In this document: positions 7,253 through 14,403 of the stretch, in pieces
How the letters are laid out: the number at the start of each line of letters is the position of its first letter
How positions within the stretch are numbered: position 1 is the first letter of the stretch
Notes under the pieces: model-generated
The model's database searches: none
Told to the model about the DNA's origin: nothing
The model's input: the letters and a program-made list of their open reading frames with translations, nothing else
Made by a program: the position numbers and the translations under genes
Origin: Candidatus Pacearchaeota archaeon
Lineage (GTDB): Archaea > Nanobdellota > Nanobdellia > Pacearchaeales > GW2011-AR1
DNA length: 23,055 nucleotides
Direction: 5' to 3'
Assembly: GCA_026395775.1 (NCBI GenBank)
Contig: JAPLYA010000132.1
Location: 1 to 23,055 of the forward strand

Positions 7253-7416
7253 AAGATATAGACGGGTGACTTATTTATAAATATATCGTTTAAAGGTATT
7301 CTCCTTTAAGATAGGCTATTTTAAACATCTATACTTGAGTATAGAAATGTTTATAAAGGTAGGTATGTTTAAGATAATTATAATAAACCTAACCTACCAT
7401 AAACATATACACTAAA
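7253..7416. promoter_or_regulatory. Divergent operator/promoter region with three inverted repeats
   Basis: Three dyads are visible. One is at 7290-7309, ttaaagg-6-cctttaa. One at 7329-7344, ctatacttgagtatag, has 7-bp arms and is nested inside outer arms taaacat (7322-7328) and atgttta (7347-7353). An imperfect one at about 7358-7398 has arms beginning ggtagg and ending cctacc. TATA-like boxes face both ways: 7272-7281 for the wHTH gene and about 7374-7386 for the RHH operon. This looks like the lysogeny/copy-control type switch of a mobile element. Which of the three HTH/RHH proteins binds which dyad is unknown. Confidence 0.65.
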
Positions 7417-7587
7417 ATGAAACCAAAAATATACACTGAAAAAATGATTGTTTCTCTTTCTAAGGAGCAGAAAGAAAAACTAGTCGAAGCTTCGGAAAAA
7501 GAAGTTGTTTCTATGGGTGAACTTATGCGAGATGCCATAACTGATAGAGTAAACCGGATATTAAAAATGTTTGGAGAGAAAAAATGA
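7417..7587 (+). CDS. Ribbon-helix-helix protein, 56 aa
   Basis: This short ORF starts MKPKIYTEKMIVSLSKEQKE and ends KMFGEKK. A beta strand (KMIVSLS), helix (KEQKEKLVEASEKEV), turn (SMGEL) and second helix (MRDAITDRVNRILK) fit the MetJ/Arc ribbon-helix-helix fold common in archaeal plasmid and virus regulators. It is the first gene of the element-1 operon, directly after the inverted-repeat region. Its stop overlaps the next start (ATGA). Confidence 0.75.
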   Translation: MKPKIYTEKMIVSLSKEQKEKLVEASEKEVVSMGELMRDAITDRVNRILKMFGEKK

Positions 7588-7715
7588 ATAAGTTAACAGA
7601 ACAGCAAAAAGAGAATTATAACAAAATCATGGTGCTAATTGATGAACAAATTAAGGTTTGCGACGAGATAATAAAAGAGTACCAAAGAGAGGTGGAAAAT
7701 GGTCAATTCATATAA
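7584..7715 (+). CDS. Small helical protein, 43 aa
   Basis: The ATG at 7584 overlaps the previous stop in an ATGA junction. The 43-residue product begins MNKLTEQQKENYNKIMVLID, continues as a predicted helix or coiled coil, and ends VENGQFI. Its last 17 nt overlap the next gene, which starts at 7699, and a gaggtg at 7689-7694 could serve as that gene's ribosome binding site. The tight overlaps on both sides argue it is translated. No family is recognised. Confidence 0.5.
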   Translation: MNKLTEQQKENYNKIMVLIDEQIKVCDEIIKEYQREVENGQFI

Positions 7716-8052
7716 ATCCCACACAGAGCATTTTTTTTCTAATAGAGAGGTATACAAACGTATCTATAAGGACAAAAATAGCACACTTAAGGATAGACTA
7801 AGAACACTAATTAAGTCAAAAGGAATGTCTGAAGCAGATTTCTATAAGTTAATAGGATTAACCAAACAATATTGGTATTGCATCTCTTGGGGCATTTGGG
7901 AATGTCCGGGAGACTTGAAAGTTAAAATAGCTTCAACATTGGGTGTTGATTCTTCGGTAATATTTGAAGAAATTAAGACACCGGATTTTGTTACAGCTGA
8001 TAAGTATTCTCAAGTTGAAAATAAAGAACAAAAAGAGGTAGAAAACAAATGA
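7699..8052 (+). CDS. XRE-like helix-turn-helix protein, 117 aa
   Basis: The centre (about 30-90) reads as a five-helix XRE/Cro-type domain: LKDRLRTLIKSKGMSEADFY, then KLIGLTKQYWYCISWGIWEC, then KVKIASTLGVDSSVIFEEI. The recognition helix is unusually aromatic (QYWYCISWGIW). The C-terminal about 25 residues are a charged tail. It overlaps the preceding 43-aa gene, and the next gene starts in its stop codon (ATGA), so it is translationally coupled within the element-1 operon. It is probably a DNA-binding regulator. Confidence 0.7.
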   Translation: MVNSYKSHTEHFFSNREVYKRIYKDKNSTLKDRLRTLIKSKGMSEADFYKLIGLTKQYWYCISWGIWECPGDLKVKIASTLGVDSSVIFEEIKTPDFVTADKYSQVENKEQKEVENK

Positions 8053-8426
8053 AAAAAGAAGTAATAGTTCGTCATTTTGACTTCATGATTCCTATAAATT
8101 TCTTTGATTTTAATAACGAAGAAATCATAAAAGTATGTTTCTCCCCTGAAAATTTAACATGTCGTTTATACAGAGAAAAGGTTGACTCTAAAACCAAACT
8201 AAAACATTACAAAAATACTAAAGAGATCGTCAAAGATGAACTTGCCATGCTGTTTGGAGATAGCTTGTTTTGGATTCTAAAAAATCAAGGAGAATCTGCC
8301 TTTAGAAAGGTTGCTAAGTATTTGCATATTTCAGAAGAAGAAATGAATAAAGATTTAAAACTTTGGAAGGAAGAAATAAAAAATCAGGAGGCAAAACATG
8401 AGTCAGATAACCCAAACTCTGTTTGA
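8049..8426 (+). CDS. Hypothetical protein, 125 aa
   Basis: The start at 8049 overlaps the previous stop, and a gaggt sequence about 10 nt upstream is a plausible ribosome binding site. The N-terminal half is predicted beta-rich (VIVRHFDFMIPINFFDF, then EIIKVCFSPENLTCRLYREK). The C-terminal half is helical and charged. There is no signal peptide or membrane segment, and I recognise no family. The end overlaps the next gene by 29 nt in another frame. Confidence 0.6.
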   Translation: MKKEVIVRHFDFMIPINFFDFNNEEIIKVCFSPENLTCRLYREKVDSKTKLKHYKNTKEIVKDELAMLFGDSLFWILKNQGESAFRKVAKYLHISEEEMNKDLKLWKEEIKNQEAKHESDNPNSV

Positions 8427-8691
8427 AAGACCAATAATGTTAAACTGCATTGATGAAGAAAAAACAAAATTCTACATTGTTGGAGAAGCGATTGAAGATA
8501 CAATGAAAAAAATAAAAGGAGGTAACTTAAAAATGGCTTGGGAAAAATATGACGATGCTATGAAACAAAAATGTTTAGACTTGCTTAGACAGGGAAAAAC
8601 TATTAGTGAAGTGGTAGAAATAGCAAATGGCCCTAAGAAAAAAGCTTTGATTAGATGGGCAGAACACTCAAATGTTTCATACAAGAAGTAA
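8398..8691 (+). CDS. Hypothetical small protein with possible C-terminal helix-turn-helix, 97 aa
   Basis: The start at 8398 is set by a strong Shine-Dalgarno aggagg at 8386-8391 located inside the previous gene. The N-terminal part (about 1-45) is unremarkable. The C-terminal half, DDAMKQKCLDLLRQGKTISE then VVEIANGPKKKALIRWAEHS, has the helix-turn-helix spacing seen in short transposase or resolvase-type HTH segments (weak similarity, inference). It lies immediately upstream of the primase-like gene in the element-1 operon. Confidence 0.6.
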   Translation: MSQITQTLFERPIMLNCIDEEKTKFYIVGEAIEDTMKKIKGGNLKMAWEKYDDAMKQKCLDLLRQGKTISEVVEIANGPKKKALIRWAEHSNVSYKK

Positions 8692-8721
8692 TGATGCATG
8701 GGATTAAACTCATAGCTACAA

Positions 8722-9870
8722 ATGCGGAAAAATAAAATGGAAGAAGAAATAAAAAACAAACATAGAGAATGGTTAAAGCAACACGAGGGACTGAGATTCC
8801 TTAAAGGTGTTACTAAAGAAACTATCAATAGGAAGTGGGAATTAGATTATAGAGATGATAAATATGATTCTTCTATTAATATGATTGAAGTCAGTAAAAG
8901 AGAAATTCCTATAGAATACGATGAAGAAAGTAAAACAACTAAAGGAAAAAGCTGTAACAAAGAAGAAAGAGAAAAATGGATACAAGAAACAATAAGCAAC
9001 TTGGAGAAAGAAAATATTGGGTATGACTTACACGACCATAAAGGCAAATGTCCACACTTAACTATTTATTTAGATAGAGATGCTACTAAAGAAGAAAAAG
9101 AAGCTATTGTAAGTTATTATGTTCCTAAAGAAAGCTGGGAATTTGTTGATACTAGTTTATATGGTGTTCATTTGATAGCTGTTCCTTATGCAGTACACTG
9201 GAAGTATGGAACTATTAAAGAATTAGTTAAAAACGGGGGAGTCTTAATTATTAATGTTCATGATGAGAAATTTAAGAAAATTATTAATAATAACAAAGAA
9301 GAATATAATGTTAATCTAAATCTTGGTGGGATTACGGCTAAGATTGTTTCTAGAATAAAAATAACTGACTTAGCCATAGAACATGGGGCAAGAAAAGGAA
9401 AAGGCACAAAGCTGTATCACTGCTGTTTTCATAACGACGAAAAACCAAGTTTAAGTTTAAACGATAAGAAAGGATTCTACAAATGTTTTGGTTGCGAGAA
9501 AGCTGGAAATATTATAGATTTTGTAATGGAATCTGAGCATATCTCTAAAGAAGAAGCTATAAATAAATTAAAAGAAAGAGCAGATATTATTGAGTATAAA
9601 AAAGAAAACAAATCTTTAGGAGATGACATATCTAAACTAAGAGATGTAGTTTTGTTAAACTTGGCTGCACATCATACAAGAGATGCAACCGAGCTATTAT
9701 GTGATTATCTAAAAAAGCATGAGAACATATACACCACAAAAGATGACATTGACAAAACAGTAGATGTCGTTTTAAGTATGGGTACAGAGCTAGAAAAAAG
9801 AATGAAAGGCTTTAAGATAGGAAGGTGTAGAATACATCAAGACGGCACTAGTTTAATTCTACAAAAATAA
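8722..9870 (+). CDS. Primase-like replication protein: probable archaeo-eukaryotic primase fold plus DnaG-type CHC2 zinc finger
   Basis: This 382-residue protein has two recognisable parts. Residues 232-275 are a DnaG-type CHC2 zinc finger: C234-x2-H237 ... C255-x2-C258, with CCFHNDEKPSLSLNDKKGFY followed by KCFGCEKAGNIIDFVME, very close to bacterial DnaG. The N-terminal region shows features reminiscent of archaeo-eukaryotic primases: REIPIEYDEE (60-69) as a motif I candidate with E-x-D, KGKCPHLTIYLD (107-118) as the s-x-H-type motif II, and FVDTSLYG then VPYAVHWKYGT (141-163) as motif III with its following basic segment. The C-terminal about 100 residues are helical. The likely role is priming or replication of the integrated element. 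The CHC2 assignment is strong; the AEP assignment is inference from motif order. An alternative ATG lies at 8737. Confidence 0.75.
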   Translation: MRKNKMEEEIKNKHREWLKQHEGLRFLKGVTKETINRKWELDYRDDKYDSSINMIEVSKREIPIEYDEESKTTKGKSCNKEEREKWIQETISNLEKENIGYDLHDHKGKCPHLTIYLDRDATKEEKEAIVSYYVPKESWEFVDTSLYGVHLIAVPYAVHWKYGTIKELVKNGGVLIINVHDEKFKKIINNNKEEYNVNLNLGGITAKIVSRIKITDLAIEHGARKGKGTKLYHCCFHNDEKPSLSLNDKKGFYKCFGCEKAGNIIDFVMESEHISKEEAINKLKERADIIEYKKENKSLGDDISKLRDVVLLNLAAHHTRDATELLCDYLKKHENIYTTKDDIDKTVDVVLSMGTELEKRMKGFKIGRCRIHQDGTSLILQK

Positions 9871-9890
9871 AAGTTAAGGTTTTTATATGC
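9870..9890 (+). promoter_or_regulatory. Promoter of the MFS-like gene (shared motif)
   Basis: The sequence aagttaaggtttttatatgc contains a TATA box about 25 nt before the ATG at 9909. Nearly the same motif recurs at 12158-12177 (aagttaaggttttatattcc), and a shorter version at 10961-10978 precedes the next gene. This marks a separately transcribed cargo block. Confidence 0.55.
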
Positions 9891-9908
9891 TGTTTTCATT
9901 ATTTTCTT

Positions 9909-10964
9909 ATGAAAAGAGAGGGAAAAGGATTAATACAAAATTTAGCAGTTTATAGTTTTGCACATGCAGTAGTGGATATGGTTTGTGCAATTGTTATTTT
10001 TTCTATTGTTAGATTTAATACGATGGGATTTAACGAGTTTTTTAACTTAGTGGTATTATACGGACTTATTGCATTTGGTCTTCAAGTAGTTTTTGGAATG
10101 ATTTGTGATAAACTCAAATCACCTAAACTTTTTGCAGTATTTGGAATTATTTTAACTCTAATTTCGACATTGTTTATAACACAGTCTCCTATTTTTGCAA
10201 TTATCTTAGCAGGAATAGGAAATGCTCTTTTCCATATTGGTGGAGGAACAATAAGTTTGAATATAACTCCAAAGAAAGCAACAGCTCCGGGAATTTATGT
10301 AGCTCCGGGAGCAATAGGATTATTTCTTGGGATATTGATAGGAAAAAAAGAATTATTACCAATAATGTTCTCGATAATTTTACTTATCTTAACTTTAATT
10401 TTAGTTTTAGTAACTGCACAACCTAAAATAGATTATAAACAAAAACAATTAAAAAAATCAAATATCTTTTGGTTGATAGTTATATTTATTCTTCTCTCTG
10501 TAATAATAAGATCGTTTATTGGATTTATGATTGTCTTTCCTTGGAAATCAAACTTAACTTTAGGCATACTCTTTATTTTAGGTGTATTTTTAGGTAAGGC
10601 ATTTGGAGGAATCTTAGGAGACAAATTCGGGTGGATGAAAGTAGGAGTTACTTCTTTATTAATATCAGCATTCTTATTAGCCTTCGGGGCTAATAATCCT
10701 ATTTTAGGAATCATAGGAATATTCCTATTTAATATGACTATGCCAATAACTCTTACTATAATCTCAAACATGTTTTTAGGCAGACCGGGTTTTGCTTTCG
10801 GATTAACAGTTTTAGCTTTGATAGTTGGAACACTTCCATTTTATGCAGAGATTAAAATTATGAATAATATGTTCTCTTTTCTAACAATAGTAGTTTCAGC
10901 GATAGCGATTTACATAGGACTACATTTTTACTATAGGTTCAATCACAGTAGAATCAAACAATAG
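9909..10964 (+). CDS. MFS-like integral membrane transporter, 351 aa
   Basis: This is a highly hydrophobic protein with about 10-11 predicted membrane segments across its length. The N-terminal SFAHAVVDMVCA segment and the GIGNALFHIGGGTISLNIT loop are reminiscent of the fosmidomycin-resistance (FSR) branch of the major facilitator superfamily (GNALFHxGGG). A basic intracellular loop, KIDYKQKQLKK, lies near the middle. It is somewhat short for an MFS transporter (usually 12 TM, about 400 aa). Its own TATA box is about 25 nt upstream. It is followed by a secreted protein and a small membrane protein with short gaps, suggesting a functional trio. The substrate is unknown. Confidence 0.75.
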   Translation: MKREGKGLIQNLAVYSFAHAVVDMVCAIVIFSIVRFNTMGFNEFFNLVVLYGLIAFGLQVVFGMICDKLKSPKLFAVFGIILTLISTLFITQSPIFAIILAGIGNALFHIGGGTISLNITPKKATAPGIYVAPGAIGLFLGILIGKKELLPIMFSIILLILTLILVLVTAQPKIDYKQKQLKKSNIFWLIVIFILLSVIIRSFIGFMIVFPWKSNLTLGILFILGVFLGKAFGGILGDKFGWMKVGVTSLLISAFLLAFGANNPILGIIGIFLFNMTMPITLTIISNMFLGRPGFAFGLTVLALIVGTLPFYAEIKIMNNMFSFLTIVVSAIAIYIGLHFYYRFNHSRIKQ

Positions 10965-10994
10965 GTTTTTAAATATGCATTTACTAATACCACT

Positions 10995-11807
10995 ATGAAA
11001 AAGTTAATGTTCATTGCATTGGGTTTATTGTTAATTATGCCTTTAGTTTTAGCAGACATACCTCCTTTGCCAAGTGAAAAAGTAATTCCGATTAATCATC
11101 AAATAACTAACATTAACAATTATCAAGATTATATTTTCTTTGCAACAGCGGATAATGAGAACAGAGGTCCGGGATTTAGCATGTGTCCTTTAGAGATAAT
11201 AGAAAGTGATGGATTAGTAAGATATAGTCATTATAAATTGTGTAGTATATCAGTTTATGCGATTAAAAAATCTGAGACAACAGAAAGTCAATTAAAGGCG
11301 ATGAATGAAACACAATTAGAAACTTTGGTGAGTTCTGAATCAACAATCAAGTTATTCACAAGTCTTTCTTTTTCAAAGACAGTTTCTGATTCTTCTAAAG
11401 AGACTAAAGAAGATATATCTCATACTATTGATGCAACCAAGCTACAATCTAACAACAATAATAACAATAATCAAAATACCAAAGTATGCCCTACTGGCTC
11501 AACTAACGAAGAGGATATATGTAAAATGAGCTTATCTAATGGGAGAACAGCAGAAATAAAAATTATGCCAGAAACAGCTTCCGAGAAAGCTATTGAAAGG
11601 TTAGGAGAGTTAGGATTTAGTACTGCATTGAAAGAAGTAGGAAATGGTGATAATGCTAAACCTGTTTACGAATTAACAGGAAATAAGCAAGGAAAGTTTT
11701 TAGGAATATTTAAAATAACAGCAAAAGTTCAAGCACAAGTAGATGCAGAGAACGGAGATGTTAAAGTAATCAAACCTTGGTGGAGTTTCTTAGCATCAGG
11801 GATTTAA
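10995..11807 (+). CDS. Secreted protein with signal peptide and Asn-rich linker, 270 aa
   Basis: An N-terminal signal peptide is clear: MKK, then LMFIALGLLLIMPLVLA, with likely cleavage before DIPPLPSEK. The region to about 120 is a beta-type domain with two cysteines (FSMCPLEI and YKLCSISVY). A low-complexity linker with seven consecutive Asn follows at about 151-160, then a second cysteine pair (KVCPTGSTNEEDICKM). The conserved-looking C-terminus, KITAKVQAQVDAENGDVKVI then KPWWSFLASGI, resembles a tail I associate with exported proteins of DPANN archaea (recollection, low certainty). A TATA box lies at 10964-10978, 25 nt upstream. It sits between an MFS-like gene and a small membrane-protein gene. 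Confidence 0.75.
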   Translation: MKKLMFIALGLLLIMPLVLADIPPLPSEKVIPINHQITNINNYQDYIFFATADNENRGPGFSMCPLEIIESDGLVRYSHYKLCSISVYAIKKSETTESQLKAMNETQLETLVSSESTIKLFTSLSFSKTVSDSSKETKEDISHTIDATKLQSNNNNNNNQNTKVCPTGSTNEEDICKMSLSNGRTAEIKIMPETASEKAIERLGELGFSTALKEVGNGDNAKPVYELTGNKQGKFLGIFKITAKVQAQVDAENGDVKVIKPWWSFLASGI

Positions 11808-11808
11808 G

Positions 11809-12156
11809 ATGTTATATGAAACTAAGTTTTTAGTTTCTTTAATTTTAACTTTATTTATCGAAGTACCAATTGTTTTAATTTTGTTAAGGTTCATTTCACC
11901 AAAGATTAGACTTTATAAAACATTATTGATAGCTATTCTTGCTACATCTCTTACTCTCCCATATTTATGGTTTATATTTCCAGTATATATTGAATATCCT
12001 TTCTATATTATAATTGGGGAAATAATAGTATTCTTAATAGAATCTTTAATTTATTGGCAACTCATTCAAATTACTTTTAGAAAAGCATTATTAATATCCT
12101 TTATTGCTAATCTCTCTAGTTTGTTAATTGGGTTATTAATTTCTAATTTTATCTGA
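11809..12156 (+). CDS. Small integral membrane protein, 115 aa, about 4 TM
   Basis: It starts one nucleotide after the stop of the secreted protein, so it is surely co-transcribed. It has about four hydrophobic segments (LVSLILTLFIEVPIVLILL; TLLIAILATSLTLPYLWFIF; YIIIGEIIVFLIESLIYW; ALLISFIANLSSLLIGLLI) with short basic loops (SPKIRLYK, FRKA). No family is recognised. It probably acts with the upstream secreted and MFS-like proteins (context only). Confidence 0.7.
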   Translation: MLYETKFLVSLILTLFIEVPIVLILLRFISPKIRLYKTLLIAILATSLTLPYLWFIFPVYIEYPFYIIIGEIIVFLIESLIYWQLIQITFRKALLISFIANLSSLLIGLLISNFI

Positions 12157-12257
12157 AAAGTTAAGGTTTTATATTCCTAAATAAGTTACTACTGCCTGTG
12201 AAAGAATCTGTTATACAAAGCTATTAAAACTTTAGATTAATGTTAAAATTGCATAAA

Positions 12258-13151
12258 ATGGCTGAAGACGAAACAATTATTGAAATAAACAAAAGTGATT
12301 ATATCAGGTGGTATAATCTAGCAAGGGATACCATAAAAAATGAGGACCTGATTCCTACAAGAACTAACACAGAAATTATTGAGTTAGTGAGTAGGGAAAA
12401 TTGGCTTTTATTCTGTCTTAAAGGAGATACAAGAGAAATTACAATAAACAAAGATGAGCCTAATATCTTCTTTGATTTACATAATCGAGAAGGGCGTTTT
12501 AAAGATAATGGAAGAATTGGTTTGACTTTTAACAATTTAAAATCTTATGAGAGATTTAAACTAATTATGAAAGGAATGAACAAGGAAATAAAGGATAAAA
12601 TAACTGAAAGACTTCTTAAATTAAATAGTGAATGGAGAATTAACATAAAGAGAAAGATTAAAGATTATAATTATGGACAACCACCAAAATATAAACTAGA
12701 AAAAGAATGGCAATCCAACCAGCTTGATGAAACAATCGTAGACGAAATAATAAAGTTAGGAAATAATATAAGAGAACAAGGCATTAATGAGAGACAGAAA
12801 AGAGAACCTAAATATTATTTTGAAGGACCAGCAATTAATTTTATGGAATCTGAATTTTCACTTCAAGAGGAAATCTTTAAGGATAAGATTCTTGAAGCGT
12901 TTAATATATTGTCTTTATGTTTAAAAATTCCCACAAGAATGGAGATTAATCAAGAAGTAAGAAGAATGGTAAAAAGAATTGCAGAGCTTGAAATCTTAAA
13001 GGAACATAAAGAAGAGCACATTAAAAAATTAAAATTGTTGAAAGATGTATCATTTTTTAGCAAAGAAGATGTAGAAAAACAAGAGAAAGAATTAGAAGAA
13101 CTGAAAAGAGAACTTGAAGATTTAAAGAAAAAAGTAGAAGAAAATCAGTAG
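12258..13151 (+). CDS. Hypothetical coiled-coil protein, about 297 aa
   Basis: This soluble charged protein has an N-terminal globular part (about 1-110, with IEINKSDYIRWYNLARDTI) and a middle part with aromatic stretches. A strong C-terminal coiled coil (about 230-297) ends EKELEELKRELEDLKKKVEE. I recognise no family. A TATA-like attaaaac at about 12223-12230 places the transcript start near 12252, favouring the ATG at 12258. An in-frame ATG at 12240 would add six residues. It belongs to the cargo block of element 1, after the membrane/secreted trio. Confidence 0.6.
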   Translation: MAEDETIIEINKSDYIRWYNLARDTIKNEDLIPTRTNTEIIELVSRENWLLFCLKGDTREITINKDEPNIFFDLHNREGRFKDNGRIGLTFNNLKSYERFKLIMKGMNKEIKDKITERLLKLNSEWRINIKRKIKDYNYGQPPKYKLEKEWQSNQLDETIVDEIIKLGNNIREQGINERQKREPKYYFEGPAINFMESEFSLQEEIFKDKILEAFNILSLCLKIPTRMEINQEVRRMVKRIAELEILKEHKEEHIKKLKLLKDVSFFSKEDVEKQEKELEELKRELEDLKKKVEENQ

Positions 13152-13187
13152 CGATAATTCTTTAAACTAATTATTTATAGCGAATAT

Positions 13188-13496
13188 ATGGCTAATCCAT
13201 TAGGAGATTTTTTATCTGAATTAGTTAGTGTAAAAGGAGTTTTAGAAATGATAGTTATAGCTATTCTTGTTTTTGTTTTGTTTGCAGTTACAGGAGCATT
13301 AAAACAAACAAGCCCCGATAATCAAGAGATAAATAAGACTCTTACAAGTATTGAAGAGAACACAACATCTGGAATAAGTTGGTATCTTATAATCACTGGT
13401 GTTGTAGGAACAATAACACTTATTTTCTTAGGATACAAAGCAGTAGTTTGGGTTATGGAGCAGTTGGGTTATGGCTCTTCTTATTATGCAATTTAG
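13188..13496 (+). CDS. Small membrane protein, 102 aa, two TM
   Basis: The two hydrophobic helices are MIVIAILVFVLFAVTGAL (about 22-39) and YLIITGVVGTITLIFLGYKA (about 66-85). They are separated by a polar loop containing potential N-glycosylation sequons (NKT, NTT). The end GYGSSYYAI is aromatic. A TATA-like attatttata lies about 20-25 nt before the ATG. It is the last gene before the right attachment site. It could be a holin-like, pilin-membrane or virion membrane protein, but nothing in the sequence decides. Confidence 0.6.
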   Translation: MANPLGDFLSELVSVKGVLEMIVIAILVFVLFAVTGALKQTSPDNQEINKTLTSIEENTTSGISWYLIITGVVGTITLIFLGYKAVVWVMEQLGYGSSYYAI

Positions 13497-13520
13497 TGGA
13501 GTAGTACCTTTTCGCTCTGC

Positions 13521-13537
13521 TCCTCGTGGGGGCATGT
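13521..13537 (+). other. Right attachment site of integrated element 1
   Basis: The 17-nt tcctcgtgggggcatgt is a direct repeat of 5687-5703 with one mismatch. Both match the acceptor 3' end of tRNA-Arg at 19705-19788. It lies in the gap between the last element gene and bud32, with no tRNA body next to it. The two repeats enclose about 7.85 kb with an integrase gene at the left end, which defines the element. Confidence 0.75.
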
Positions 13538-13579
13538 TACCTAAGTTTTAAATAACTTAACACTTTAGAGTATAATAAA

Positions 13580-14269
13580 ATGTCACAGAAACTAATAGCT
13601 CAAGCAGCAGAGGCAATCATCCTGCAGGATGATTCTAAGATAATCAAACGAAGAATAGCAAAGGGTTATCGTTTGCCGATTTTAGACGAGAAGCTAAGAA
13701 AGCTAAGAACAAGATCAGAAGCCAAGATTATAGAAAAGCTTTCAACAACAGTTAATGTTCCTAAAATTCTTAATGTAGATGAAAAAACAAAAGAAATAAC
13801 AATGGATTTCATCCAAGGCAAGAAGCTATCAGACAACTTAGAATCCTTGGATTGGAAAAAAATAGCAAAAGTCCTAGGACAAGAAATAGCTAAAATCCAC
13901 GATTCTGATTTAATTCATGGAGATTTAACCACATCTAATATGATATATGTTGATAATTCAGAATTAATCAATAAACCCCAATTAACCATACCAATGAAAC
14001 AATTAAAAAAATGCCAAAATAGTTCATCAATTAACAACAATTCCGATTTCAAAATTTTCTTTATTGATTTTGGTTTAGGTTATCATTCCTCAAGATTCGA
14101 GGACAAAGCAGTTGACTTACACCTATTAAAGCAAGCCCTAGAAGCCAAGCATTTCACAATATTTCAATATTTCTTCAAAATCCTTCTAGAAAATTATAAC
14201 AGCAAGGATAGATCAAAGATTCTAGAGCAACTGAAGAAAGTAGAAGCAAGGGGGAGATATAAACATTGA
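13580..14269 (+). CDS. bud32: KEOPS-associated atypical kinase/ATPase Bud32
   Basis: This 229-residue small RIO-like kinase has a basic N-terminal ATP-binding segment (DSKIIKRRIAKGYRLPILDE). The catalytic loop is HGDLTTSN (113-120), the metal motif is IDFGLG (162-167), and the C-terminal basic end RGRYKH is typical of Bud32. It is the ATPase of the KEOPS complex, which makes the universal t6A37 of tRNA. It is stand-alone, not fused to Kae1, which is not in this window. About 33 extra polar residues (125-157, including NSSSINNNSDF) separate the catalytic loop from the DFG strand; most Bud32 proteins have a few residues there. A TATA-like tttaaataa lies about 30 nt upstream. Confidence 0.93.
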   Translation: MSQKLIAQAAEAIILQDDSKIIKRRIAKGYRLPILDEKLRKLRTRSEAKIIEKLSTTVNVPKILNVDEKTKEITMDFIQGKKLSDNLESLDWKKIAKVLGQEIAKIHDSDLIHGDLTTSNMIYVDNSELINKPQLTIPMKQLKKCQNSSSINNNSDFKIFFIDFGLGYHSSRFEDKAVDLHLLKQALEAKHFTIFQYFFKILLENYNSKDRSKILEQLKKVEARGRYKH

Positions 14270-14403
14270 TTTTCAGAAGTAAATACTAAACTAATTTGTA
14301 GATGGGTGGGGGCTTTCCAAGCTTAGGAATTGAATTTCCCAACCAATGAACTCAATTGCCAAGTAAACTGAAAGAGTTTATCATTTACCAACAAAAATTA
14401 GCA
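14270..14403 (+). repeat. Convergent intergenic gap with dispersed element copy
   Basis: This lies between the convergent 3' ends of bud32 and the transglutaminase-like gene. It contains gatgggtgggggc at about 14301-14313 (compare gatgggtggtgggggg at about 18924-18939). It also contains a block at about 14351-14398, ctcaattgccaagtaaac then gagtttatcatttacca, which aligns with 2853-2900. No ORF or RNA gene is evident. Confidence 0.5.

Noticed and set aside
8472..8828. 118-codon open frame on the minus strand
   Set aside because: It is antisense to the 97-aa gene and the start of the primase-like gene, with no promoter or ribosome binding site and no recognisable protein; it is a shadow frame.
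11809..12156. Holin or lysis protein
   Set aside because: It is a small multi-TM protein, but it is tightly linked to a secreted protein and transporter rather than to a lysin. Hydrophobicity alone does not support a holin call.
12178..12239. Small noncoding RNA started from the promoter-like motif at 12158-12177
   Set aside because: The motif supports a transcript start, but there is no stable fold or terminator. It may simply be a leader of the coiled-coil gene.
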